This document shows, one piece after another, positions 16,692 to 25,523 of a DNA stretch of 64,000 nt. The notes below the pieces were generated by a model. It saw only the letters and a program-made list of their open reading frames with translations, searched no databases and had not been told where the DNA came from. The stretch is from NCBI RefSeq assembly GCF_002995495.1, contig NZ_PVZV01000010.1:62001-126000 (forward strand), given 5' to 3'. The translations under genes were made by a program, and so were the position numbers. Source of the DNA: Actinocorallia populi. GTDB taxonomy: Bacteria; Actinomycetota; Actinomycetes; Streptosporangiales; Streptosporangiaceae. Every line of letters starts with the position of its first letter. Positions within the stretch are counted from its first letter, which is position 1.

Positions 16692-17515
16692 GCGCTCACC
16701 GCCGCGAGCGGGCGGACCGGGGAGCCCGTGCCGCCCTTGATGCGCAGCGGGGCCAGTACGAAGACGAACTCGTGGACGCCCGCCTCGGCTATGTCCTCGA
16801 GGTGGAGGTGCTCCATGATGTAGATGCCGTTCTCCACCAGCAGCACCCGGTGGACGGGCAGGACCGCGTGGCCCGCGCCCGCCGGGATCTGCTCGTAGGC
16901 GGTGGTGTCGGCGCCGGTCGCGAAGACGCCGCGGGCGGCCAGCCACTCGGCGGCTTCGACGGTCGCGCCGGGGACGCCCGCGGCCTTGCTCATGTAGGCC
17001 TCGGCATCGCCGAAGTTGCGGGCCCAGCCGGTGCGGACGAGCGCGACGTCGCCCTCGCCCGGCTCGGTGCCGGCGCGCTCCGCGGCGGCCGCCAGGTCGG
17101 CGGCGGTCACCCCGTAGCCGGGCGGCAGCGTCGGCACGCCGTGCACGGCCGCGACGTCGAGCAGCACGCCGCGGCGCAGCATGCCGGGCAGCTTCTCGGC
17201 GCCGTGCTCGCTGAACACGCCGCCGCGCTGGGCCTCGGCCGCGTCGACGTCGCCGTGCAGCCTGCCGCAGTGGCTGACGTGCGAGAGCGCGTCGATGTGG
17301 GTGCCGACGTGCCCGCCGGTGACGATGATCTCGTTGGCCGCCGAGCCGCCGTCGGGGCGCTCCATGTCGCCGTGGCGGCGGATCAGGGTCATCCGGAAGC
17401 CGGGGTGGTTGGGCGAGCACGGCATGCCGGTGAAGAACGGGTGGCCGAGCTCGATCAGCCGTACACCGCCGGCGACGGCCGCCAGCAGCGGGTCACGGGT
17501 CGTGGTCTGGGTCAT
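16688..17515 (-). CDS. Cyclase family protein (kynurenine formamidase-like)
   Basis: A 275-residue protein of the cyclase/KynB family, whose members are metal-dependent hydrolases of N-formyl groups, lactams or cyclic imides. The metal-binding motif reads GGHVGTHIDALSH, close to the consensus HGTHxDxPxH but with Ala-Leu before Ser-His where the family has Pro and His. It overlaps its neighbours by four bases on each side, so it is made with the CoA-ester lyase and the PrpD-like enzyme. A ring-opening hydrolysis within this pathway is a reasonable inference. Confidence 0.85.
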   Translation of the reverse strand: MTQTTTRDPLLAAVAGGVRLIELGHPFFTGMPCSPNHPGFRMTLIRRHGDMERPDGGSAANEIIVTGGHVGTHIDALSHVSHCGRLHGDVDAAEAQRGGVFSEHGAEKLPGMLRRGVLLDVAAVHGVPTLPPGYGVTAADLAAAAERAGTEPGEGDVALVRTGWARNFGDAEAYMSKAAGVPGATVEAAEWLAARGVFATGADTTAYEQIPAGAGHAVLPVHRVLLVENGIYIMEHLHLEDIAEAGVHEFVFVLAPLRIKGGTGSPVRPLAAVSA

Positions 17516-18360
17516 CGGATGTCACTTTCCTTGTCGCGAGTGTCACGGTCGGCGGGCTCGGCGAGGCAGAGCAGCCAGCGGGCGCGCTCCACGACGGCCT
17601 TGTCGACGAACCGCCCGGAGGCGTCGATCCAGGCGGCCTCCCCGCCCGTCCCGCCGGCGCCGGTGAACCGGCCGAGCAGCTCGCGCGCCCACGCGGTCTC
17701 CTCCGGGTCGGGCGCGCAGGCCTCGTGGACGACGGGGATCTGCGCGGGGTGGATCACCGAGCGGCCGAAGAACCCGGCCGCGCGGCCCGCCCCGGTGTCG
17801 GCGCGCAGCCCGTCCAGGTCGCGCACCGCCGTCCAGACGCTCTGCGCCGGGCTGGGCAGCCCGGCGGCGCGCGCCGCGACGACGATGCGCGACCGCGGCC
17901 AGGCCAGGGCCTGGCGGGCGGCCCGCAGATCGGCGAGGAGATCCGCTTCGCCCAGCGAGATCCCCCCGACGAGCGGGTGGGCGGTGGCCAGAGCCAGGGC
18001 GTTCTCCACCCCGAGCGCCGACTCCACCAGCGGGAACACCGGCACGCCGAGCAGGTCGGCGACGCGGCGCAGCTCGCCGGGGTCCTCGCACTTGGGCACC
18101 CGGACCCCGGCGAGCGAGCCCGGCGCGGCGGCCAGCGCCAACAGGTCGGCCCGCCCGGCCGGGGCGGCCGGGTCGTTGATCCGCACGTACGCGGTCCGGC
18201 CCGAGTCCAGCACGGCCAGGACGTTGCGCCGCGCCTCGTCCTTGGCCGCCGCGGCGACCGCGTCCTCCAGGTCGAGGACGACGGCGTCGGCGGGTCCGGA
18301 CAGCGCCTTGCCCATCCGGTCGGGGCGGTCCCCCGGCACGTACAGCCAGCTTCGGATCAC
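17512..18360 (-). CDS. CoA-ester lyase (CitE/HpcH-like)
   Basis: A 282-residue lyase of the citrate-lyase-beta/malyl-CoA-lyase family, which splits or joins a beta-hydroxyacyl-CoA with Mg2+. Key segments are LYVPGDRPDRM, the acidic VVLDLEDAV, VRVPKCEDP and FPLVESALGVENA. The GTG at 18360 overlaps the CoA-transferase stop as GTGA. CoA-transferase followed by CoA lyase is the arrangement of itaconate/citramalate-type degradation (CoA activation, then citramalyl-CoA cleavage), but no hydratase of that pathway is present here, so the substrate remains open. Confidence 0.9.
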   Translation of the reverse strand: MIRSWLYVPGDRPDRMGKALSGPADAVVLDLEDAVAAAAKDEARRNVLAVLDSGRTAYVRINDPAAPAGRADLLALAAAPGSLAGVRVPKCEDPGELRRVADLLGVPVFPLVESALGVENALALATAHPLVGGISLGEADLLADLRAARQALAWPRSRIVVAARAAGLPSPAQSVWTAVRDLDGLRADTGAGRAAGFFGRSVIHPAQIPVVHEACAPDPEETAWARELLGRFTGAGGTGGEAAWIDASGRFVDKAVVERARWLLCLAEPADRDTRDKESDIR

Positions 18361-19544
18361 CTGATGACGCCCTTGGCCCGCAGTTCCGCGAGCTCGTCGC
18401 CGGTGACGCCGTAACGGGCGAGGACCTCCTCGGTGTGCGCGCCGACTGGCGCGCCGGCGGACCTGATGGCGCCGGGCGTCTCGGAGAGGCGGAACAGGAT
18501 GTTCTGCATCTTGATGGGGCCGAGTTCGTCGTCCTGGACGGTGGCGATGGTGCCGAGCGCCTCGAACTGGGGGTCGGCCATCACGTCGGCGGCGTCGTAG
18601 ATGGGGGCGACGGCTGCCTGGGCCTCCTCGAACGCCTTGATGACCTCGTCGCGGTCGCGTTCGGCGATCCAGCCGCCGACGGCCGCGTCGAGTTCGTCGG
18701 CGTGCTTCGCGCGCTCGGCGCCGGAGGTGAACCACGGCTCGTCGATGTACTCGGGGCGGCCGACCAGGTGCATCACGCGTTCGGCGATCGACTGCGCGCT
18801 GGTGGAGATGGCCACCCACTTGCCGTCGCGGGTCTCGTAGGTGTTGCGCGGCGCGTTGTTGCTGGAGCGGTTGCCGCTGCGCTGCTGCAGGATGCCGAGC
18901 TGGTCGTAGTTGATGATCTGCGGGCCGAGCAGGGTGAGGATCGGCTCGATGATGGCCATGTCGACGACCTGGCCGCGGCCGGTGGCCTCGCGGGCGCGCA
19001 GCGCGGTCATCACCGCGAACGCGGTGGTCAGCGCGGTGATGCCGTCGGCGAGCCCGAACGGCGGCAAGGTGGGCGGCCCGTCAGGCTGGCCGGTGATGGC
19101 GGCGAAGCCGCTCATCGCCTCGGCCAGTGTGCCGAACCCGGGGCGCTTGGCGTAGGGGCCGATCTGGCCGAAGCCGGTGACGCGGACCAGCACGAGGCGG
19201 GGGTTGATCGCGCTGAGCTCCTCGTAGCCCAGCCCCCAGCGCTCCAGCGTGCCGGGCCGGAAGTTCTCGATGACGACGTCGGCGTCGGCGACCATCCTGC
19301 GGAAGATCTCCTGGCCCTCGGGCGAGCCCAGGTAGAGCGTCATGGCCTTCTTGTTGCGGCCGATCATCTTCCACCAGAGGCCGACGCCGTCGCGCTGCGC
19401 GCCGTGGTCGCGCACCGGGTCGCCCTTGGGGTGCTCGACCTTGACGACCTCGGCGCCGAAGTCGGCGAGCAGGGTCGCCGCGAGCGGTCCGGCGAACAGG
19501 GTGGCCGTGTCGATGACCCGGACGCCTTCCAGAGCTCCCGCCAT
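18357..19544 (-). CDS. CaiB/BaiF family CoA-transferase
   Basis: A 395-residue class III CoA-transferase and the first gene of the four-gene minus operon. It has ADFGAEVVKVEHPKGDPVRD and ENFRPGTLERWGLGYEEL; the likely catalytic aspartate lies in PPFGLADGITALTTAF. AGGAAGG stands eight bases before the ATG. It belongs to the more usual succinyl-CoA-type branch rather than to the branch of the two CoA-transferases at the window ends, which share AVLADWGA. It probably activates the acid that the following lyase cleaves as a CoA ester. Confidence 0.92.
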   Translation of the reverse strand: MAGALEGVRVIDTATLFAGPLAATLLADFGAEVVKVEHPKGDPVRDHGAQRDGVGLWWKMIGRNKKAMTLYLGSPEGQEIFRRMVADADVVIENFRPGTLERWGLGYEELSAINPRLVLVRVTGFGQIGPYAKRPGFGTLAEAMSGFAAITGQPDGPPTLPPFGLADGITALTTAFAVMTALRAREATGRGQVVDMAIIEPILTLLGPQIINYDQLGILQQRSGNRSSNNAPRNTYETRDGKWVAISTSAQSIAERVMHLVGRPEYIDEPWFTSGAERAKHADELDAAVGGWIAERDRDEVIKAFEEAQAAVAPIYDAADVMADPQFEALGTIATVQDDELGPIKMQNILFRLSETPGAIRSAGAPVGAHTEEVLARYGVTGDELAELRAKGVIR

Positions 19545-19567
19545 GGACGCGCACCTTCCTCTCTCGT

Positions 19568-19586
19568 CGTTCCGCTTGACGGAACG
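19568..19586. promoter_or_regulatory. Palindrome in the CoA-transferase leader
   Basis: CGTTCCG and CGGAACG form a perfect 7-bp inverted repeat with a five-base centre, 24 bases upstream of the CoA-transferase start. A related CCCAGC-GGAACG-GCTGGG palindrome lies at 19732-19749, just before the divergent flavoprotein gene. Both could bind the IclR-type regulator encoded at 22755-23585. Confidence 0.45.
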
Positions 19587-19628
19587 CTCTCAGATCGCCT
19601 CCCCGGAGAGCTCCCCGGTCGTGGCTTT

Positions 19629-19661
19629 TTCAAATTGGCACTGGTGACTGGCTATAGTCAA
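19629..19661. promoter_or_regulatory. Overlapping divergent promoters
   Basis: For the plus strand, TTCAAA (19629-19634) and TATAGT (19653-19658) are 18 bases apart and point to the flavoprotein gene. On the minus strand, TTGACT (19661-19656) followed 18 bases later by CAATTT points to the CoA-transferase operon. The two would share the same 33 bases, so the operons may compete for polymerase. Confidence 0.4.
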
Positions 19662-19731
19662 GTTCGCACAGGATATTGACCCGCAACCGTGCCGGGTGCG
19701 ACGCTGAACCCACCCTCAGGCTAATGTTTCT

Positions 19732-19749
19732 CCCAGCGGAACGGCTGGG
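19732..19749. promoter_or_regulatory. Palindrome before the flavoprotein gene
   Basis: CCCAGC and GCTGGG flank GGAACG, 25 bases before the GTG start at 19774. It overlaps the expected transcript leader and is a candidate repressor site. Confidence 0.35.
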
Positions 19750-19773
19750 CGCCGCGGGTCAGGAAGGAACGCA

Positions 19774-21156
19774 GTGAGCGCAACGGAATTCGACGGACCC
19801 GATCTCGTCGTGGCGGGCGCAGGAGGCGGTCTCGCCGGAGCCCTGCGGGCCGCGGAGCACGGGCTGAGCGTCCTGGTGGTGGAGGCCAGCGAGCACTACC
19901 GCCGCGGCAACAACACCTCGATGTCCACGGCGATGTTCCCCGGAGCGGGCTCCCGCTGGCAGGCCGAGGCCGGGGTCGAGGACTCCCCCGAGCGGTTCGC
20001 CGCCGACATGGCCGCCAAGACGCGCGGCCAGGTCGACGCCCGGCTCGCCCGTACGCTCGCCGAGGTCAGCGCCCCGCTGGTGGAGTGGCTCGACGACGGC
20101 GTCGGGCTGCCGATGTCGCTGGTCACCGACTTCAACTACCCCGGCCACTCGGTCACGCGCTGCCACACCGTGCCGGGCCGGCACGGCAACACCGTCATCG
20201 ACCATCTGGCGCGCCGGGTGCGCGAGCACCCGAACATCGACATGCTCGTCCCCGCCCGGCTCACCGACGTGCTGACCGGACCGGACGGCGCGGTGCGCGC
20301 GGCCGTGGTGAGCATGCCCGACGGCTCCGCGGAGGAGATCCCGACCCGCGGCGTCCTGCTGGCCACCAACGGCTACGGCGCCGACCGCGACCTCGTCGCG
20401 AAGCACCTGCCGGAGATCGGCAGGGCCCTCTACCAGGGCGGCGAGTTCTCCAGGGGCGACGCGCTGCGGATCGGCGAGAGGCTGGGCGCGGCCACCGGCT
20501 ACCTGGACGCCTACCAGGGCCACGCCGGGGTCGCCGCCGGGGCGAGCACCCTGGTCAGCTGGGCCACGATCGTCCTGGGCGGCGTCCTGGTCGACCTGAC
20601 CGGCCGCCGCTTCGGCGACGAGACCCGCGGCTACTCCGAGTACGCCGCCGAGCTGGCCGCCCGGCCGGGCTCGACGGGCTGGATCGTCATCGACGAGGCC
20701 ATCCACGAGCGGTGCCTGGCGTTCCAGGACTACCTGGACGTCGTCGAGTCCGGCGTGCTGGTCCGGGCCGACGGCGCGGCCGCCCTCGCCGAGGCGACCG
20801 GGCTGCCCGCCGAGGCGCTCGCCGCCGAGCTGGCCGCCTCCGCGTCCGCCGCCCGCGGCGAGAGCGACGACCCGCACGGCCGCACCCGATGGGAGCGCCC
20901 GCTGGGCCCCGGGTACGTCGCCGTCCGCGTCCTGCCCGCCCTCTTCCACACCCAGGGCGGCCTGATCGTCGACGAGCACGCCGCCGTCGTGGACACGCGG
21001 GACCGGCCGATCAGGGGCCTGTACGCCTCGGGCGGCGCCGCCGCGGGCGTCTCCGGCCACGGCGCCGCCGGATACCTCGCCGGAAACGGCCTGCTGCCCG
21101 CCTTCGGACTCGCCTACCTGGCCGCAGACGACCTCGCCCGCACCCTCGCGGGCTGA
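19774..21156 (+). CDS. FAD-dependent oxidoreductase, fumarate-reductase-like
   Basis: A 460-residue flavoprotein of the succinate dehydrogenase/fumarate reductase flavoprotein family (which includes 3-ketosteroid dehydrogenases and urocanate reductase). The N-terminal FAD loop is VVAGAGGGLAGALRAAEHG, with NNTSMSTAMFPGAG after it. A second FAD contact near the end reads GLYASGGAAAGVSGHGAAGYLAGNG. No heme or extra domain is present, so it is a soluble dehydrogenase or reductase acting on a C-C bond next to a carbonyl or carboxylate. The GTG start has AGGAAGG upstream. It leads the plus-strand operon that includes the hydantoinase-like gene. Confidence 0.85.
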   Translation: MSATEFDGPDLVVAGAGGGLAGALRAAEHGLSVLVVEASEHYRRGNNTSMSTAMFPGAGSRWQAEAGVEDSPERFAADMAAKTRGQVDARLARTLAEVSAPLVEWLDDGVGLPMSLVTDFNYPGHSVTRCHTVPGRHGNTVIDHLARRVREHPNIDMLVPARLTDVLTGPDGAVRAAVVSMPDGSAEEIPTRGVLLATNGYGADRDLVAKHLPEIGRALYQGGEFSRGDALRIGERLGAATGYLDAYQGHAGVAAGASTLVSWATIVLGGVLVDLTGRRFGDETRGYSEYAAELAARPGSTGWIVIDEAIHERCLAFQDYLDVVESGVLVRADGAAALAEATGLPAEALAAELAASASAARGESDDPHGRTRWERPLGPGYVAVRVLPALFHTQGGLIVDEHAAVVDTRDRPIRGLYASGGAAAGVSGHGAAGYLAGNGLLPAFGLAYLAADDLARTLAG

Positions 21157-21204
21157 CGACTTCCCCCTTTCCCCCACTACACGCGCAAGCGGAGGAGACC
21201 GCCC

Positions 21205-22671
21205 ATGGCGTCCATCGAGCTGCTGATCAAGAACGTCCGGGTCGTCCGCCCCGGAGACGCCGACGGGACGCCCCCGCCGGTGGACATCGCCGTCAACGAC
21301 GGCACCGTCGTGCGGGTGGGCCCCGGCCTGCCCGAGGACGACGCGGCCACCGTCGTCGACGGCCGCGGCCTGCTGGCCTTCCCCGGCGTGGTCGACGCCC
21401 ACCAGCACTGGGGCATCTACAACGACCTGGCCACCGACACCCGCACCGAGAGCCGCGCCAGCGTGCAGGGCGGCGTCACGACCGCGCTGACCTACATGCG
21501 GACCGGCCAGTACTACCTCAACAAGGGCGGCAGCTACAAGGAGTTCTTCCCCGAGGTCCTCTCGCTGTCCGACGGTAAGGCATACACCGACTACGCCTTC
21601 CACCTGGCGCCCATGAGCGCCCAGCACATCGGCGAGATTCCCTACCTCGTCGAGGAGCACGGCGTCACCTCGTTCAAGATCTTCATGTTCTACGGCAGCT
21701 ACGGCCTGCACGGCAGGTCGACCGGCCAGAGCGAGTTCCTGATGATCCCCGAGGACGAGCGCTACGACCTGGCGCACTTCGAGTTCGTCATGCGCGGCGT
21801 GCAGAACGCCCGGGAGATCCTCACCGACTACGCCGACCACCTGTCGCTGTCGCTGCACTGCGAGACCGCCGAGATCATGACGGCGTACACCAAGATGGTC
21901 GAGCAGGAGGGCAGCCTCACCGGGCTGCGCGCCTACAGCGCCTCCCGGCCGCCGCACTCCGAGGGCCTGGCCGTCACGATCGCCTCCTACCTGGCGCACG
22001 AGACCGGCCTGCCGAACGTCAACCTGCTGCACCTGTCCGGTGAGAAGGCCCTGTCGGCCGCGCTGACCATGGCCGGCGCGTTCCCGCACGTGAACTTCCG
22101 CCGCGAGGTGACCATCGGCCACCTGCTCGCCGACGTCGACACCGCCAGCGGCATCGGGGGCAAGGTCAACCCGCCGCTGCGCGAGCGCTCGGACGTCGAC
22201 GCCCTGTGGCGGCACATGCTCGCCGGCGAGATCGACTGGGTCGTCAGCGACCACGCCTGCTGCCGCGACGAGCTGAAGTTCGGCGCCGACCGCGGCGACG
22301 TCTTCCTGGCCAAGTCCGGTTTCGGCGGCGCCGAGTACCTGCTGCCCGGCCTGGTCGGCGAGGGCGTCCGGCGCGGCCTGTCCCTGCAGGCCATCGCCCG
22401 CCTGTCCTCCGCCAACCCCGCCAGGCGCTACGGCCTGCTGCGCAAGGGCGACATCGCCGAGGGCTTCGACGCCGACATCGCGCTGGTCGACCCGGACGCC
22501 GCCTGGACGGTCCGCGCCGAGGACTCCGAGTCCACCCAGGAGTACACGCCGTTCGAGGGCTTCGCCATGACGGCGAAGGTCACCGACACGTTCGTGCGCG
22601 GCAACCGGGTCCTGGCCGACGGCGAGGTCGTCGGCGACCCCGTGGGCCGCTACCAGCCGCGCGGTCGCTGA
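21205..22671 (+). CDS. Dihydropyrimidinase/hydantoinase-family hydrolase
   Basis: A 488-residue metal-dependent cyclic-amide hydrolase. The binuclear site is visible: HQH in VVDAHQHWG, the carboxylatable lysine in SFKIFMFYG, His in LSLHCE, His in NLLHLSGEKAL and Asp in VSDHACC. The family opens dihydropyrimidines, hydantoins, allantoin or cyclic imides. GGAGGAG precedes the ATG by seven bases. Placement after a reductase-type flavoprotein suggests ring reduction followed by ring opening, as in reductive pyrimidine degradation, although no beta-ureidopropionase of the classical type follows directly. A strong terminator ends the transcript. Confidence 0.88.
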   Translation: MASIELLIKNVRVVRPGDADGTPPPVDIAVNDGTVVRVGPGLPEDDAATVVDGRGLLAFPGVVDAHQHWGIYNDLATDTRTESRASVQGGVTTALTYMRTGQYYLNKGGSYKEFFPEVLSLSDGKAYTDYAFHLAPMSAQHIGEIPYLVEEHGVTSFKIFMFYGSYGLHGRSTGQSEFLMIPEDERYDLAHFEFVMRGVQNAREILTDYADHLSLSLHCETAEIMTAYTKMVEQEGSLTGLRAYSASRPPHSEGLAVTIASYLAHETGLPNVNLLHLSGEKALSAALTMAGAFPHVNFRREVTIGHLLADVDTASGIGGKVNPPLRERSDVDALWRHMLAGEIDWVVSDHACCRDELKFGADRGDVFLAKSGFGGAEYLLPGLVGEGVRRGLSLQAIARLSSANPARRYGLLRKGDIAEGFDADIALVDPDAAWTVRAEDSESTQEYTPFEGFAMTAKVTDTFVRGNRVLADGEVVGDPVGRYQPRGR

Positions 22672-22682
22672 CGCCCACGGCG

Positions 22683-22716
22683 AGGCCCCGCGGACCGGTC
22701 GTCCGCGGGGCCTTTT
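22683..22716 (+). terminator. Intrinsic terminator
   Basis: Thirteen-base perfect arms (22683-22695 and 22701-22713) with a five-base loop are followed by a T-run to 22716. This is a textbook rho-independent terminator 11 bases after the hydantoinase stop. Confidence 0.92.
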
Positions 22717-22754
22717 CGGATCCGCTCCCACCGACCGAGACCTAGGATTCAGAC

Positions 22755-23585
22755 GTGACCGAGACCGACAAGAGCGTTCCCGGACGGGCCGCCGCGCGCC
22801 CGGCGGACACCTTGGGCACCGAGACCGCCGCCCGGGTCGCCGACGTGCTCCTGATGTTCGTGGGAGGGCCCCAGTACCTGGGGGTCAGCGCGATCAGCCG
22901 GGAACTCGGCCTGTCCAAGGCGGTGGTGCACCGCATCCTGCGGTCGCTGGTGTCGCGGGAGATACTGCAGACCGACCCGGACGTCCCGGGCTACCGGCTG
23001 GGCCCGGCCGCGGTGGCGCTCGGCGCCAGCGCGCTGACCAGGTTCGAGGCGCGGACGGCGGCGCTGCCCGTGCTGCGCAGGCTGCGCGACGAAACGGGCG
23101 AGACGACGACCCTGTCGGGGCTGGTCGGCGACGAGCGCGTCTACCTGACGCAGTTCGAGAGCCCCCGCGAGGTCAAGATGACCGTCGAGCTGGGGCTCCG
23201 TTTCCCGCTGCACGCGGGCTCCTCGGGCAAGGCCATCCTGGCGTTCCTGCCGCAGGACCGGCGCGAGGCGCTGCTCGCGCGCCCGCTGGCCCCGCTCACC
23301 GACCGCACCGTCACCGACGGCGACGCGCTCCGCGCCGAGCTCGCCGAGATCGTCCGCACCGGCGTGGCCGTCTCGGTCGGCGAACGCCAGTCCGACGCGG
23401 GCTCCGTGGCCGCGCCCCTGTTCGGCCCCGACGGCGAGCCGCACGGTTCGATCAGCGTCTGCGGCCCCCGCCACCGCTTCGACCTCGAGCAGGTCGAACG
23501 CCACCGCACCCTCGTCCTGGCCGCCGCCGAGGAGATCAGCCGCAGCTGGGCCTGGCTCCGCGGCACCCCCGCCGAACGCCTGTGA
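22755..23585 (+). CDS. IclR family transcriptional regulator
   Basis: A 276-residue IclR regulator. The winged helix-turn-helix is near residues 30-85 (LGVSAISRELGLSKAVVHRILRSLVSREIL). The effector domain follows with TTLSGLVGDERVYL, FPLHAGSSGKAILAFL and VSVGERQSDAGSVAAPLF. The GTG start lies 38 bases after the terminator of the hydantoinase gene. By position it probably controls the flavoprotein/hydantoinase and CoA-transferase operons; the palindromes at 19568 and 19732 are candidate targets. Confidence 0.9.
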   Translation: MTETDKSVPGRAAARPADTLGTETAARVADVLLMFVGGPQYLGVSAISRELGLSKAVVHRILRSLVSREILQTDPDVPGYRLGPAAVALGASALTRFEARTAALPVLRRLRDETGETTTLSGLVGDERVYLTQFESPREVKMTVELGLRFPLHAGSSGKAILAFLPQDRREALLARPLAPLTDRTVTDGDALRAELAEIVRTGVAVSVGERQSDAGSVAAPLFGPDGEPHGSISVCGPRHRFDLEQVERHRTLVLAAAEEISRSWAWLRGTPAERL

Positions 23586-23600
23586 CCGCCGGACGCGCGA

Positions 23601-23633
23601 GGGCCCCGGCGCGGTGCTCCGCGTCCGGGGCCC
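23601..23633. terminator. Bidirectional hairpin terminator
   Basis: Arms 23601-23614 and 23619-23633 pair with one bulged base around a TGCT loop. It lies between the convergent iclR gene and the last permease gene of the minus operon. Confidence 0.75.
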
Positions 23634-23644
23634 GCCGCGGGCCG

Positions 23645-24571
23645 TCACCAGAGTTCGGGGTCGCTTCTGGTGCGGGCCGACGGGTTGAGGGCGTCGCGGA
23701 TCGCGTCGCCCAGGAGGTTGAAGGCCACCACGACCAGCATGATCGCCAGGCCGGGGAAGACGGTGGCCCACCAGGTCAGGCGCAGGGTGGTGCGCGAGTC
23801 CGACAGCATGCTGCCCAGTGAGAAGTCCGGCGGCTGCACGCCCAGGCCCAGGAGGCTGAGGGCGCTCTCCACCAGGATCATCACGCCGGCGCTGGTCGAC
23901 CACAGGATGACGACCGGGCCGAGCACGTTGGGCGCGATGTGCCGGAAGAGGATCGCCGGGGTGCGGGCGCCGACGGTGTGCGCGGCGGTGACGAAGTCCA
24001 TGCGCTTGACCTGCGACACCGAGTTGACGATCGTCCGCGCGTAGTTCGCCCAGCCCCACACCGCCAGGATGATCATGAGCTTGACGATGCCGGGGCCCAC
24101 GACCGCGGCGAGCGCGACGCCGACCGCGACGAACGGGATCGCGAACTGGATGTCGGCCAGCCGCATGAGCACCATGCCGACGCCGTTCTCGAAGTACCCG
24201 GCGACCAGGCCGAGCACCAGGCCGAACAGCGCGGCGCCGGTGGCGGTCACCACGCCGACGACCAGGCTGAGCCGCAGCCCGTACAGCAGCCGGCTGAACA
24301 CGTCGCGGCCCAGGGTGTCGGTGCCCAGCAGGTGGCCGCCCTCGCCGCCCAGCCAGAACGGCGCCTGGCCCGCCGCGGCGAGGTTCTGGTGGGTGGGGTC
24401 GTGCGGCACGATCCACGGGGCGAACAGGGCGATCAGCACCAGCGCCCCCAGCATCGGCACCGCGATGCGGCCCGAGGTGTCGCCCCACACCCGGCCGAGG
24501 ATCTCGGCCGAACGGGAGCGGCTGCGCTCGACGTGCCTGGACTTGGCGACCGGGGCGGTGGCCGTGGTCAT
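23645..24571 (-). CDS. ABC transporter permease, DppC/OppC type
   Basis: A 308-residue inner-membrane permease of the peptide/nickel/opine importer family. It has a cytoplasmic N-tail, then about six membrane helices with the conserved loop HLLGTDTLGRDVFSRLLYGLR typical of DppC (19-residue core). The EAA-type cytoplasmic loop lies around DFVTAAHTVGARTPAILFRHIAPNV. GGGAGG precedes the ATG. It is the last gene of a ten-gene operon and pairs with the DppB-type permease 25 bases upstream. Confidence 0.93.
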   Translation of the reverse strand: MTTATAPVAKSRHVERSRSRSAEILGRVWGDTSGRIAVPMLGALVLIALFAPWIVPHDPTHQNLAAAGQAPFWLGGEGGHLLGTDTLGRDVFSRLLYGLRLSLVVGVVTATGAALFGLVLGLVAGYFENGVGMVLMRLADIQFAIPFVAVGVALAAVVGPGIVKLMIILAVWGWANYARTIVNSVSQVKRMDFVTAAHTVGARTPAILFRHIAPNVLGPVVILWSTSAGVMILVESALSLLGLGVQPPDFSLGSMLSDSRTTLRLTWWATVFPGLAIMLVVVAFNLLGDAIRDALNPSARTRSDPELW

Positions 24572-24596
24572 GGGAGCCTCCCTGGGGTCGTGGGGG

Positions 24597-25523
24597 TCAC
24601 GCCGCCGCCTTGGCGCGCAGCCGTGGGTCGATCAGCCGGACGATGAGGTCCATGGCGATGTTGACCAGGGTGATGAGCATGGCCATGCAGAACACGCTGG
24701 CCTGCACCAGCGGGAAGTCCTGGTTGCCGACGCTGCGGATGAGCAGCGCGCCCAGGCCGTTGTAGCCCAGCAGCGGCTCCAGCACGAGCAGCGCGCTGAA
24801 CAGGAACGAGAACTCGATGCCCAGCCAGGCCAGCAGCGGCGGCATCGCGCCGGGCAGGGCGTGGCCGAACAGTACCTTCCAGGGCGGCACGCCCTTGGAG
24901 CGGGCGGTCAGCACGTGCCCCTCGTTGAAGGAGTCCAGCAGCTGGCCGCGCACCAGCCGGGTGGTCGTGGAGACCGCGGCGAGCGTCAGCGCGACCACCG
25001 GGATCACCAGGCTGGCCATGCCCTCGCTGCCGGTGGCCGGCAGCCACTGCAGGTTCACCGCCAGCAGCAGCACCAGCAGCAGCGCCATCCAGAAGTAGGG
25101 CACGCTGCCGGTGACGAACGCGCCGACCATGAGCAGCCGGCCGGAGAGGCGGCTGGGCCGGAGCGCGGCGAAGGTGCCGATGCCGAACGACAGCACCACG
25201 CACAGGACGAGGGACGGGATCACCAGCCACAGGCTGGGGCCGAGCCGCTCCAGCACCATCGCCATGGCGGGCTGGCTGAAGGAGAACGAGTCGCCGAAGT
25301 CGAAGGTGAACGAGCTCAGCAGCGCGTCGCCGTACTGGACGAAGAAGGGCTCGTTGAGACCGAGCCGCTCCCGCGTCGCCTCGATCACCGCCTCGCTCGC
25401 CTCCGGCGGGGACATCAGCTCGGCCGGGTCGCCCGACAGCCGGGCCAGCGTGAACAGGAAGGTGGTCACGCCCCAGGCGACCACGGCCACCAGCAGCAGC
25501 CGGCGGACGGCGTATCCGATCAT
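24597..25523 (-). CDS. ABC transporter permease, DppB/OppB type
   Basis: A 308-residue permease with the DppB signature: an N-terminal membrane helix (RRLLLVAVVAWGVTTFLFTL) followed by a periplasmic-side region with RLGLNEPFFVQYGDALL, then five helices. The coupling loop is around LTARSKGVPPWKVLFGHALPG. It overlaps the upstream 94-residue gene by ATGA. It forms the channel with the DppC-type protein. Confidence 0.93.
   Translation of the reverse strand: MIGYAVRRLLLVAVVAWGVTTFLFTLARLSGDPAELMSPPEASEAVIEATRERLGLNEPFFVQYGDALLSSFTFDFGDSFSFSQPAMAMVLERLGPSLWLVIPSLVLCVVLSFGIGTFAALRPSRLSGRLLMVGAFVTGSVPYFWMALLLVLLLAVNLQWLPATGSEGMASLVIPVVALTLAAVSTTTRLVRGQLLDSFNEGHVLTARSKGVPPWKVLFGHALPGAMPPLLAWLGIEFSFLFSALLVLEPLLGYNGLGALLIRSVGNQDFPLVQASVFCMAMLITLVNIAMDLIVRLIDPRLRAKAAA

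Noticed and set aside
16688-17420. Single long protein joining the cyclase and PrpD regions in one frame (to 17420)
   Set aside because: The upstream part of that frame is arginine/proline-rich shadow sequence; the GTG overlap with the cyclase stop gives a normal PrpD N-terminus.
19759-22731. 990-codon minus-strand frame opposite the flavoprotein and hydantoinase genes
   Set aside because: Same reason; the plus-strand genes carry complete catalytic motifs and ribosome-binding sites.
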